A DNA stretch of 21,222 nucleotides, from assembly GCA_021816565.1 (NCBI GenBank), contig JAKAXN010000035.1, positions 1 through 21,222 of the forward strand, written 5' to 3'. The position numbers were made by a program, and so were the translations under genes. Shown in pieces: positions 5,850 through 12,313 of the stretch. The DNA is from Actinomycetes bacterium. Lineage in GTDB: Bacteria; Actinomycetota; Acidimicrobiia; Acidimicrobiales; Palsa-688. How positions within the stretch are numbered: position 1 is the first letter of the stretch; each line of letters starts with the position of its first letter. Below the pieces are notes generated by a model that did no database searches, was not told the DNA's origin, and worked only from the letters and a program-made list of their open reading frames with translations.

Positions 5850-7391
5850 GTGGCCACCCGACGACGGCGGCGGCTGCGCACCCGCCTCACCGCAGCTTTC
5901 GCCCTGGCCGGGCTGGTGATCCCGGCCACGCTGTCGGTGTTCACCTACTTCTGGGCCCGCACCTACCTGGTGGACCAGCGCCAGAGCTCGGCGGTGCACC
6001 AGACCGAGGCCAATGCCGAGCTGGTGGCCACCCTGCTGCGGGCCCCCCGCCCGGACCTGACCCGCCTGATCGCCTCCCTGCAGACCCCCTCCAACGCCGA
6101 GGCCGCGGTGCACTACGAAGGCAACTGGCTGGGCACCTCGGCGGCGGCCGGTCCGGACTCGCTGCCGGCCGCCCTCATCCGGACGGTGACCGACGAGGGC
6201 CGGGCCGCCAGCCAGCGCTACCAGGTGCACCGCCGCCGCGAGCTGGCGGTCGGCATCCCACTCGGAGCGGGCAACGCCTACTTCGAGATCTTCTCCCTGA
6301 CCGACCTCAACTCCACCCTGGCCACGCTGCGCTACGCCCTGGCCGCCGGCAGCCTCCTGGGTTTCCTGATCAGCCTGGCCATCGGGGCCTGGGGGACCCG
6401 CCGGGCGCTCATGCCGCTGCGCGACATCAGTTCGGCCGCGGCGTCCATCGCCGGGGGCCAGCTCGACGCCCGCCTCGACGCCGAGGGCGACCAGGAGCTG
6501 GTGGCCCTGGCCACCGGGTTCAACGCCATGGTGGAGGGCCTGCGCTCCCGCATCGAGCGCGACGCCCGCTTCGCCTCCGACGTGAGCCACGAGCTGCGCT
6601 CGCCGCTCACCACCCTGCACTCGGCGGTCGAGGTCATGCGCCGGCGCCGGGAGCAGCTCGACGCCCGTTCGGCCCGGGCCCTGGACCTGCTGAGCGACGA
6701 GGTGGACCGCTTCGAGCAGCTGGTGGAGGACCTGCTCGAGATCTCCCGCTACGACGCCGGGGTGGCCGCCCTGGAGCTGGAGCCGGTGGACGTGGCCGCC
6801 CTGGCCCGGGGGCTGCTGGCGGAGGCCGGCCAGCCGGTCCCGGTGTCCCCCCAGCCGGCGGTGGTGGGGTCCGGGACCGCCCCGGGTGGGGGTGCGGTCG
6901 GGTCGCGGCCGGGCGGGCCGTCTGGGCCGGACGGGTCCGAGTCGGGCGGGTCCCGGTCGGACGGGTCGCGGCCGGGCGGGCCGCTGCCGGGCGGGCCGCT
7001 GCCGGGCGGGCCGTCTGGGCCGGGCGGGTCCGGGGACACCGTCATCCTGGCCGACCGGCGGCGGCTGGAGCAGGCCCTGCGCAATCTGATCCGCAACGCC
7101 ATCGTCCACGCCGGCGGGGTCAGCGGGGCCTCGGTGCGGGTGGGCCGGGAGCGCACGACGGTGACCATCGAGGACCGGGGGCCGGGCATCCCGGCCGCCG
7201 ACCGCCAGACCATCTTCGAGCGGTTCAACCGGGGCCGGGCCGCCGGGCGACGCTCGTCCGGCCAGGGCGTCGGGCTGGGCCTGGCCCTGGTAGCCGAGCA
7301 CGTCGGCCTGCAGGGCGGGACGGTGAGCGTGGAGGACGCCTCCCCCACCGGCACCCGCTTCGTCATCGACCTGCCCACGAGGCGGCCGTGA
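5850..7391 (+). CDS. mtrB: MtrB-like sensor histidine kinase with low-complexity insert in the ATPase domain
   Basis: A 513-residue membrane kinase expected to phosphorylate the preceding regulator. Order: basic start, membrane helix about 14-36, extracytoplasmic sensor about 37-157, membrane helix about 160-181, HAMP about 182-236, and the dimerisation helix with phospho-acceptor His247 (DVSHELRSPLTTL). The ATPase domain follows, with N-box NLIRNAIVHA (412-421), G1 EDRGPGIP (441-448), FERF (456-459) and G2 GQGVGLGLAL (471-480). Between about 335 and 396 a Gly/Pro/Ser-rich segment interrupts the ATPase domain before VILADRRRLEQAL. It is encoded by tandem 15-bp repeats. Other catalytic boxes are intact, so activity is likely. 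It starts with GTG 8 bp after the regulator and overlaps the lipoprotein gene by 4 bp (GTGA). Confidence 0.87.
   Translation: MATRRRRRLRTRLTAAFALAGLVIPATLSVFTYFWARTYLVDQRQSSAVHQTEANAELVATLLRAPRPDLTRLIASLQTPSNAEAAVHYEGNWLGTSAAAGPDSLPAALIRTVTDEGRAASQRYQVHRRRELAVGIPLGAGNAYFEIFSLTDLNSTLATLRYALAAGSLLGFLISLAIGAWGTRRALMPLRDISSAAASIAGGQLDARLDAEGDQELVALATGFNAMVEGLRSRIERDARFASDVSHELRSPLTTLHSAVEVMRRRREQLDARSARALDLLSDEVDRFEQLVEDLLEISRYDAGVAALELEPVDVAALARGLLAEAGQPVPVSPQPAVVGSGTAPGGGAVGSRPGGPSGPDGSESGGSRSDGSRPGGPLPGGPLPGGPSGPGGSGDTVILADRRRLEQALRNLIRNAIVHAGGVSGASVRVGRERTTVTIEDRGPGIPAADRQTIFERFNRGRAAGRRSSGQGVGLGLALVAEHVGLQGGTVSVEDASPTGTRFVIDLPTRRP
6900..7023 (+). repeat. Tandem and dispersed GC-rich repeats inside the kinase gene
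   Basis: Three 15-bp units beginning GCCGGGCGGG lie at 6971-6985, 6986-7000 and 7001-7015, the last with two changed bases. A 23-bp block starting at 6908 recurs exactly at 7001, and the 21 bp from 6900 recur at 6963. All units keep the reading frame and encode PLPGG-type peptides. The coding strand has many GGG runs. Confidence 0.8.
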
Positions 7392-8032
7392 CGGCCCGGC
7401 GGGCACCGGCGGCCGGCCGCCGGACTGGGGTAGCAGCCGGGACAACCGGGGTGGCGCCGGGGCGGCGGGCGGTACTGGCCCTGCTGGCCGGGCTGGCCGT
7501 CATCCCGGTCGTGGCCGGGGCCTGCAGCGTCCCGGACCAGAAGGCGCCGGTCTCCATCAGCGGCGCCGACCTGCCGGCCCCGCCCTCCACCGTGGCCGGC
7601 TCGCCGGCGGCGCCGGGCATCCAGGTCGGGGTGTACTTCGTGGGCAGCAACAACGCCCTGGTCTCGGTGCCGCGCTCGGACCCCAGCGGGGATCTGGGAG
7701 TGGCCATCGGGGACCTGCTGGCCGGTCCCACCCGCCAGGAGGCCGCCGACGGGGTGAGCAGCGCCGTGCCGAGCGGCACCCGCATCCTCAACTCGTCGAT
7801 AACCAGCGGAGGCACCGCGCAGCTCAACTTCGGCTCGGCGCTCACCTCGGTGACCGGCCACGAGGAGCTGCTGGCGTTCGCCCAGATCGTGGCCACCGCC
7901 ACCTCGGCCCCCGGCGTGCTGAGGGTGCAGGTCGCGGTGGAGGGCCAGCCGGTCAACGCCCCCCTGCCCGGCGGCACCCTGGCCCAGCGACCGGTGACCC
8001 GGGCCGACTACGCCAGCGTCCTGACCGGCTGA
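7388..8032 (+). CDS. GerMN-domain lipoprotein, short LpqB-like
   Basis: A 214-residue predicted lipoprotein. A basic N-terminus and hydrophobic segment (about 27-43) end in a lipobox-like VAGAC with Cys46. A Pro/Ala linker leads to a GerMN-type domain (about 75-190), with VGVYFVGSNNALVSV near its start, LLAGPTRQEAADGVSSAVP in the middle and the strand TAQLNFGSAL. It directly follows MtrA and MtrB genes, as LpqB does in mycobacteria and relatives, where it modulates MtrAB signalling. Unlike typical LpqB of nearly 600 residues, the C-terminal beta-propeller is missing and the gene ends cleanly at TGA. GTG start overlapping the kinase stop indicates translational coupling. Confidence 0.82.
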   Translation: MTARRAPAAGRRTGVAAGTTGVAPGRRAVLALLAGLAVIPVVAGACSVPDQKAPVSISGADLPAPPSTVAGSPAAPGIQVGVYFVGSNNALVSVPRSDPSGDLGVAIGDLLAGPTRQEAADGVSSAVPSGTRILNSSITSGGTAQLNFGSALTSVTGHEELLAFAQIVATATSAPGVLRVQVAVEGQPVNAPLPGGTLAQRPVTRADYASVLTG

Positions 8033-8071
8033 GCGCTCCGGGGCGGAGGCTGGGGCAGCGGCCGGCGTGCT

Positions 8072-8590
8072 CTAGGCGCTGCGGGTGGTCCGGGCGCTCT
8101 GGGTGGTCCCGGCGCTCTGGGTGGTCCCGGCGCTCTGGGTGGTCCGGGGTTGGGGCGCCGACCGCTCCGGACGGGGTTGGGGCGCCGATCGCTCCGGACG
8201 GGGCGGACGGGCCGGGCCGCCCGGCTGGAGACCGCTTCGGTCACCGGCGCCGACCCCGGTCATCGGCGCCAGCGTGACGCCCACCCCGCCGGTCAGATCA
8301 CCGATCCGGTTGTAGATAACCGCGGCCACCACGTTGACCGCCACTCCGGCCAGCCCTACCCCGACGGCCAGCGCAGCGCCCCCGGCCACGAACAGGCCGG
8401 CCCCGATGTGGAAGTGGGGCCCGGCGTTGAACACCCTCACCGCCAGCCGGTCCAGGGCCGACACCGCGCCCAGGTCGGCGCCCACCAGGTACAGCACCAC
8501 CACGAACAGGGTGAACAGGACGGCGCACACGGCGTAGAACGCCGCTGACACCTTCACCACCGAGGGCAGCGGGAGCCGGCGCAGATGCAC
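8072..8590 (-). CDS. DUF3566 transmembrane protein with tandem-repeat C-terminal tail
   Basis: From the GTG at 8590 the protein has 172 residues. The core matches DUF3566: LPSVVKVSAAFYAVC leading into a first membrane helix (about 15-37), a loop, a second helix (about 63-92), then NVVAAVIYNRIGDLTGG before GVTL. The function of DUF3566 proteins is not known; they are actinobacterial and often near gyrA, which is not seen here. The tail after about residue 118 consists of PERSAPQPR twice and TTQSAG-type hexapeptides four times. An ATG at 8680 is also in frame, but it would leave only 9 bp to the divergent DinB gene and add a polar Arg-rich segment ahead of the domain, so I prefer 8590. Confidence 0.78.
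   Translation of the reverse strand: MHLRRLPLPSVVKVSAAFYAVCAVLFTLFVVVLYLVGADLGAVSALDRLAVRVFNAGPHFHIGAGLFVAGGAALAVGVGLAGVAVNVVAAVIYNRIGDLTGGVGVTLAPMTGVGAGDRSGLQPGGPARPPRPERSAPQPRPERSAPQPRTTQSAGTTQSAGTTQSARTTRSA
8075..8146 (-). repeat. 18-bp tandem repeat, four units, in the DUF3566 tail
   Basis: Units at 8075-8092, 8093-8110, 8111-8128 and 8129-8146 share the plus-strand core GGCGCTCTGGGTGGTCC; the central two are identical. They encode the repeating hexapeptide TTQSAG and keep the frame. Confidence 0.85.
8147..8200 (-). repeat. 27-bp tandem repeat, two units, in the DUF3566 tail
   Basis: Units 8147-8173 and 8174-8200 differ by a single base (C or T) and encode PERSAPQPR twice. They lie next to the 18-bp repeats, so the whole tail seems built by repeat expansion. 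Confidence 0.85.
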
Positions 8591-8689
8591 GGTCCATCTT
8601 CTTCCCGGGCGTTGTCGCGTTATGGCCGCGCCCGGGTGTCGATCCGGTGACAACCGCCGGCCGGCGGCCCGGTCTGGCATGCTCCCGAT

Positions 8690-9187
8690 ATGCCTTCCGA
8701 GCCGCCCCGTTCAGCTGAGCAGGTGATCCACCAGCCGCTCCGGCTCCAGATGGAGGCGCTGATCGACGAGCACCGCCAGCAGCTCGACCGGTGCCTGGAC
8801 GGGCTGACCGAGGAGCAGGCCCGCCGGTCGCTGGTTCCCTCCCGGACCACGCTGCTGGGCCTGGTCAAGCACGCCACCTTCGTGGAGCGGGTGTGGTTCG
8901 ACGAAGCCGTCACGGGCCGGTCCCGGGCCGAGATCGGCATCCCCGCCACGCCCGACGACTCGTTCGTCATCGACGAGGGCGACACCATCGCCGGCGTGCA
9001 GCAGGCCTTCCGCCAGGCGTGCCAGTCGTCGCGCCGGGCCACCGCGGCGCTGGGGCTCGACGACCTGCTGCCCGGCAACCGCCGCGGCCCGATCCCCCTG
9101 CGGTTCGTGTACCTGCACGTGCTGCGGGAATTGGCCCAGCACTGCGGGCACGCCGACATCCTCCGGGAGCAGATCACAAGCGGGTAG
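8690..9187 (+). CDS. DinB-like / DUF664 family protein
   Basis: A 165-residue four-helix-bundle protein of the DinB/DUF664 group. Signs are an early LVKHATFVERVWF with His61, and a late helix HVLRELAQHCGHADILREQI with His151 and His154, the usual three-histidine metal site. Many actinobacterial DUF664 proteins are mycothiol-dependent enzymes or uncharacterised; no substrate is visible here. The ATG is preceded by TGgCATGCT and exactly six bases, an extended -10 architecture also seen before the response regulator, so the mRNA may be leaderless. It is divergent from the DUF3566 gene and converges on the S51 peptidase gene across the hairpin array. Confidence 0.82.
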   Translation: MPSEPPRSAEQVIHQPLRLQMEALIDEHRQQLDRCLDGLTEEQARRSLVPSRTTLLGLVKHATFVERVWFDEAVTGRSRAEIGIPATPDDSFVIDEGDTIAGVQQAFRQACQSSRRATAALGLDDLLPGNRRGPIPLRFVYLHVLRELAQHCGHADILREQITSG

Positions 9188-9211
9188 GCGACCGGGCCGC
9201 CGGGCCGCGGT

Positions 9212-9382
9212 AACTGTTCACAGACGCGCCGCTCCCCTGGTCTGTGAACACTTCACCCCCGTTTTCAAGGGACCAACTGTTCACAGAGCGGACCGGCCCT
9301 CCGACTCTGTGAACACTTCACCCCCGTTTTCGACGGGTCAACTGTTCACAGCGCCTCTGCGCCCGGTGTTCAGTGAACAGTT
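9212..9382. repeat. Ordered array of TGTTCA/TGAACA half-sites forming three hairpins
   Basis: The gap between the convergent DinB-like and S51 genes holds alternating inverted motifs. Hairpin 1: TGTTCACAGAC (9215-9225) with GTCTGTGAACA (9240-9250). Hairpin 2: TGTTCACAGAG (9278-9288) with CTCTGTGAACA (9305-9315). Hairpin 3: AACTGTTCAC (9340-9349) with GTGAACAGTT (9373-9382); a 13-bp palindrome lies at 9367-9379. Hairpins 1 and 2 differ at the eleventh pair by C-G versus G-C, so pairing is kept. The 45-bp blocks 9242-9286 and 9307-9351 match at 41 positions, 65 bp apart. Possible roles are a bidirectional terminator, a protein-binding array or a small palindromic repetitive element. No gene is visible in it. 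Confidence 0.85.
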
Positions 9383-9427
9383 TGCGTGGAAGGCGCTAGG
9401 CGACCGGAAAGGCGCACGGCCCGGGTC

Positions 9428-10123
9428 CTACCGGCTGGCCAGCGACTCCAGGCCGCCCGGCCGGCCGTCGACGTAGACCGTGACGCTGCCGGCCCCCACC
9501 GCCCGCCAGGAGCCGTCGGGGTCCCTGATGAGGGCGGTCCGCTCGTCCACCGCGGCGATGCGCAGGTGGCCGGTGGCCAGCTGCACGGTGCGGTGGGCCT
9601 TCTCCTCCGACCACGTGTCGTAGTGGGGCAGCACGGCCATCTTGTTGATGAGGCCGAGGCCGAGGGTGAGGGCCCCGCCCCGGGGGTCGACCATGGAGTC
9701 GCCGAGGACCATGGCCCCAGCCGAGGAGCCGGCCACCACCGCCCCGGACCGCCAGGCCTCGCCGATGGCGTCCCAGGCCGGGGAGTCCTTCAGCACCGAG
9801 CGCAGGTGCATGGGCGACCCGCCGCTCAGGTAGATGAACCGGGCCGAGCGCAGCCGCTCGGCCGCCGCCTCCTCCAAGGCATCGGGGCGGGTGAGGATCA
9901 TGAGCCCGGATACCTCCGCCCCGAACCCGGCGAACCACCGCGAGGCGTGCTCGACCGCCCGCTCCGGGTGCTCGTAGGCGGCGGCGGTGGGCAGGACCAG
10001 CACCTCGGCCCGGCCGGAGGCCTCCCACAGCTCCTGGTCGAAGCTGCACCCGTCGGTCCACTCCGCCCCGCCCACCAGGGCGAGGGGGCCGGGGAGCTGG
10101 GAGGTCGTGGTGGGCTCGGTCAT
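9428..10123 (-). CDS. Peptidase S51 family protein (cyanophycinase / dipeptidase E-like)
   Basis: A 231-residue soluble protein of the S51 serine peptidase family. ALVGGAEW opens the fold, IYLSGGSPMHL (97-107) matches the GG(N/S) block, and the nucleophile elbow is AGSSAGA (131-137) with Ser134. His167 in LPHYD and the AVDERTAL segment (191-198) occupy conserved positions. S51 members cut aspartyl dipeptides or cyanophycin; this one has no signal peptide and neither cyanophycin synthetase nor a transporter is nearby, so an intracellular dipeptidase-like role is the cautious reading. ATG at 10123 has GGTGAGG five bases upstream, a good ribosome site. It is divergent from the mutase gene. Confidence 0.85.
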   Translation of the reverse strand: MTEPTTTSQLPGPLALVGGAEWTDGCSFDQELWEASGRAEVLVLPTAAAYEHPERAVEHASRWFAGFGAEVSGLMILTRPDALEEAAAERLRSARFIYLSGGSPMHLRSVLKDSPAWDAIGEAWRSGAVVAGSSAGAMVLGDSMVDPRGGALTLGLGLINKMAVLPHYDTWSEEKAHRTVQLATGHLRIAAVDERTALIRDPDGSWRAVGAGSVTVYVDGRPGGLESLASR

Positions 10124-10221
10124 CGGCGCCTCACCGTAGCGGCTGCCGGACCCAGAACGCGACGGCGGAAGGCCGGTCCGGCGGGCGCCGCGTCTTCGTG
10201 CGCCCGTCGGAGCCTGCCCCA

Positions 10222-10248
10222 GGGCGTAAGCCCCCTTCTCCGTGAGGG
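10222..10248 (+). promoter_or_regulatory. Two small hairpins in the mutase upstream region
   Basis: GGGC-GTAA-GCCC (10222-10233) is a perfect four-pair stem with a GNRA-type loop. It is followed by CCCT (10233-10236) that could pair with AGGG (10245-10248). They lie 70-96 bases before the preferred mutase ATG. I could not recognise the conserved B12-box of a cobalamin riboswitch, so no ligand is proposed. Confidence 0.25.
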
Positions 10249-10317
10249 TGCACTGTAGCGGTGCCCGACGTCACCCCGCTGGTCCGCCGGCCCGGCGGCG
10301 ACGAGAATGGTGAAATC

Positions 10318-12291
10318 ATGGAAGGCCAGACCGCCACCCAGCCCGAGCGCCCGTGGGTCATGAGGACCTACTCCGGTCACTCCACCGCCCGGGCCTCCAA
10401 CCAGCTGTACCGGACCAACCTGGCCAAGGGCCAGACCGGCCTGTCCATCGCTTTCGACCTGCCCACCCAGACCGGCTACGACCCCGACGCCGGGCTGGCC
10501 CGGGGGGAGGTCGGCAAGGTGGGGGTACCGGTGGTCCACAAGGGGCACATGGCGGAGCTCATGGACGGCATCCCGCTCGGCGAGATGAACACCTCCATGA
10601 CCATCAACGCCACCGCCGCCTGGCTGCTCGGCCTGTACGTCAACCGGGCCGACGAGACCGGGGTGGAGCGCCGCCTGCTGGCCGGCACCACCCAGAACGA
10701 CATCGTCAAGGAGTACCTGTCGCGGGGGACCTACATCTTCCCTCCGGCCCCGAGCCGCCGCCTGACCGTCGACACCATCGCCTGGACGGTCCGCCACGCC
10801 CCCCGGTGGAACCCCATCAACGTGTGCAGCTACCACCTGCAGGAGGCCGGCGCCACCCCGGTGCAGGAGCTGGCCTTCGCCCTGGCCACCGCCATCGGGG
10901 TGGTCGACGCGGTGCGCGACTCGGGGCAGTTGGAGGAAAAAGAGCTCCCCGCCGTGGTGGGTCGCATCTCGTTCTTCTGCAACGCCGGTATCCGCTTCAT
11001 CGAGGAGGCCTGCAAGATGCGGGCCTTCACCGCCATGTGGGACCGGTTGTGCCTGGAGCGGTGGGGGGTCGACGACCCCAAGCTGCGCCGGTTCCGCTAC
11101 GGGGTGCAGGTCAACTCGCTCGGCCTCACCGAGCAGCAGCCGGAGAACAACGTGCCCCGCATCGTGCTCGAGGCCCTGGGCGTCACCCTGTCGCGCTCGG
11201 CCCGGGCCCGGGCCCTGCAGCTCCCGGCGTGGAACGAGGCCCTCGGCCTGCCCCACCCGTGGGATCAGCAGTGGTCGCTGCGGATACAGCAGATCCTGGC
11301 GTTCGAGACCGACCTGCTGGAGTACGGCGACATCCTCGACGGGTCCCACGTGGTGGAGGCCAAGACCGCCGAGCTGATCGAGGGGGCCACCACCGAGCTC
11401 GACGAGATCCTGGCCCTGGGCGGGGCGTTCGAGGCCATCGAGACCATGAAGGGGCGGCTGGTGGCCAGCCAGTCCGAGCGGACCCGGCGCATCGAGGCGG
11501 GAGAGATGCCGGTGGTCGGGGTCAACCGCTTCACCACCAGCGAGCCGTCCCCGCTCGGCGGCGACGGCGCGGTGCTCACCGTCGACCCGGCGGTGGAGGC
11601 CCACCTGATCGAAGACGTGCAGCGGTGGCGGGCCGCCCGCGACGGCGGGGCCGTGACCGTCGCCCTCGACGCCCTGCGCCGGGCCGCCGAGGGCCGGGAC
11701 AACATCATGGACGCCACCATCGCCCTGGCCGCGGCCGGCGGCACCACCGGGGAGTGGGCCGACGCCCTGCGCCAGGTGTGGGGCGAGTACCGGGCCCCGA
11801 CCGGGATCGGCGCCGCGGCCCGGGGCGGCGCCCCCCGGCGCGCCGAGATGGACCAGGCCCAGGAGACGGTCCGGGCCATCGCCGCCCAGCGGGGCGCCCC
11901 GCCCCGGCTGCTGGTGGCCAAGCCCGGCCTCGACGGTCACAGCAACGGCGCCGAACAGATCGCGGTGGCGGCACGCGACGCCGGTTTCGAGGTGGTCTAC
12001 CAGGGCATCCGCCAGACCCCCGAGCAGATAGCGGCGGTGGCGCGCGACGAGGACGTCGATGTGATCGGCCTGTCCATCCTGTCGGGCAGCCACCTGGACC
12101 TGGTCAGCGAGGTCACCGACCGGGTGCGCGCCGCGGGGGTGGACGCCCCGGTGGTGGTGGGCGGCATCATCCCCCCCGAGGACGCTTCCAAGCTGCGGGA
12201 CCTGGGGGTGGCGGCCGTGTACACCCCCAAGGACTTCCAGCTGGGGCGCATCATGGCCGACCTGGCCGAGCTGGCCGCGGCGGCCGGTTGA
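10318..12291 (+). CDS. meaA: Ethylmalonyl-CoA mutase / MeaA-type B12-dependent acyl-CoA mutase
   Basis: A single-chain, 657-residue coenzyme-B12 mutase. The N-terminal TIM barrel has RPWVMRTYSGHSTARASN, FDLPTQTGYD, MNTSMTINATA, GTTQNDIVKEYLSRGTY, CSYHLQEAGATP and GLTEQQPENN. The C-terminal cobalamin domain has LDGHSNG with the axial-ligand motif DxHxxG (D539, H541, G544), then SILSGSH and VVVGGIIPPED. TQTGYD, rather than the THRGYD of methylmalonyl-CoA mutase, is typical of MeaA/Ecm, which interconverts ethylmalonyl-CoA and methylsuccinyl-CoA in the ethylmalonyl-CoA pathway. A methylmalonyl or isobutyryl substrate remains possible. ATG 10318 is chosen for GGTGA four bases before it and family N-terminus; a GTG at 10261 would add 19 residues. 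Confidence 0.87.
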   Translation: MEGQTATQPERPWVMRTYSGHSTARASNQLYRTNLAKGQTGLSIAFDLPTQTGYDPDAGLARGEVGKVGVPVVHKGHMAELMDGIPLGEMNTSMTINATAAWLLGLYVNRADETGVERRLLAGTTQNDIVKEYLSRGTYIFPPAPSRRLTVDTIAWTVRHAPRWNPINVCSYHLQEAGATPVQELAFALATAIGVVDAVRDSGQLEEKELPAVVGRISFFCNAGIRFIEEACKMRAFTAMWDRLCLERWGVDDPKLRRFRYGVQVNSLGLTEQQPENNVPRIVLEALGVTLSRSARARALQLPAWNEALGLPHPWDQQWSLRIQQILAFETDLLEYGDILDGSHVVEAKTAELIEGATTELDEILALGGAFEAIETMKGRLVASQSERTRRIEAGEMPVVGVNRFTTSEPSPLGGDGAVLTVDPAVEAHLIEDVQRWRAARDGGAVTVALDALRRAAEGRDNIMDATIALAAAGGTTGEWADALRQVWGEYRAPTGIGAAARGGAPRRAEMDQAQETVRAIAAQRGAPPRLLVAKPGLDGHSNGAEQIAVAARDAGFEVVYQGIRQTPEQIAAVARDEDVDVIGLSILSGSHLDLVSEVTDRVRAAGVDAPVVVGGIIPPEDASKLRDLGVAAVYTPKDFQLGRIMADLAELAAAAG

Positions 12292-12313
12292 GGGGGGCTT
12301 TCAGGCTGCGTTC

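Noticed and set aside
8591..8680. Longer DUF3566 protein starting at ATG 8680
   Set aside because: It would leave 9 bp to the divergent DinB start and adds an Arg-rich segment unlike the family; the GTG at 8590 is more likely.
9212..9351. CRISPR-like look of repeats with short unique segments
   Set aside because: Only two long repeat copies, unequal spacing of palindromes, internal inverted symmetry and no cas genes. It is better described as phased inverted repeats.
9212..9382. LexA/SOS boxes or ParB parS sites
   Set aside because: The half-sites are GAAC and GTTC but never in the GAAC-N4-GTTC arrangement, and TGTTTCAC with its GTGAAACA partner is absent.
10124..10317. Cobalamin riboswitch before the mutase
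   Set aside because: I could not find the conserved B12-box or the multi-arm layout; only small hairpins are visible.
10120..12093. Long open frame of 657 codons on the minus strand
   Set aside because: It is antisense to the mutase gene, has Gly/Arg/Val/His-biased composition and no family motifs. Such frames are a by-product of high GC.
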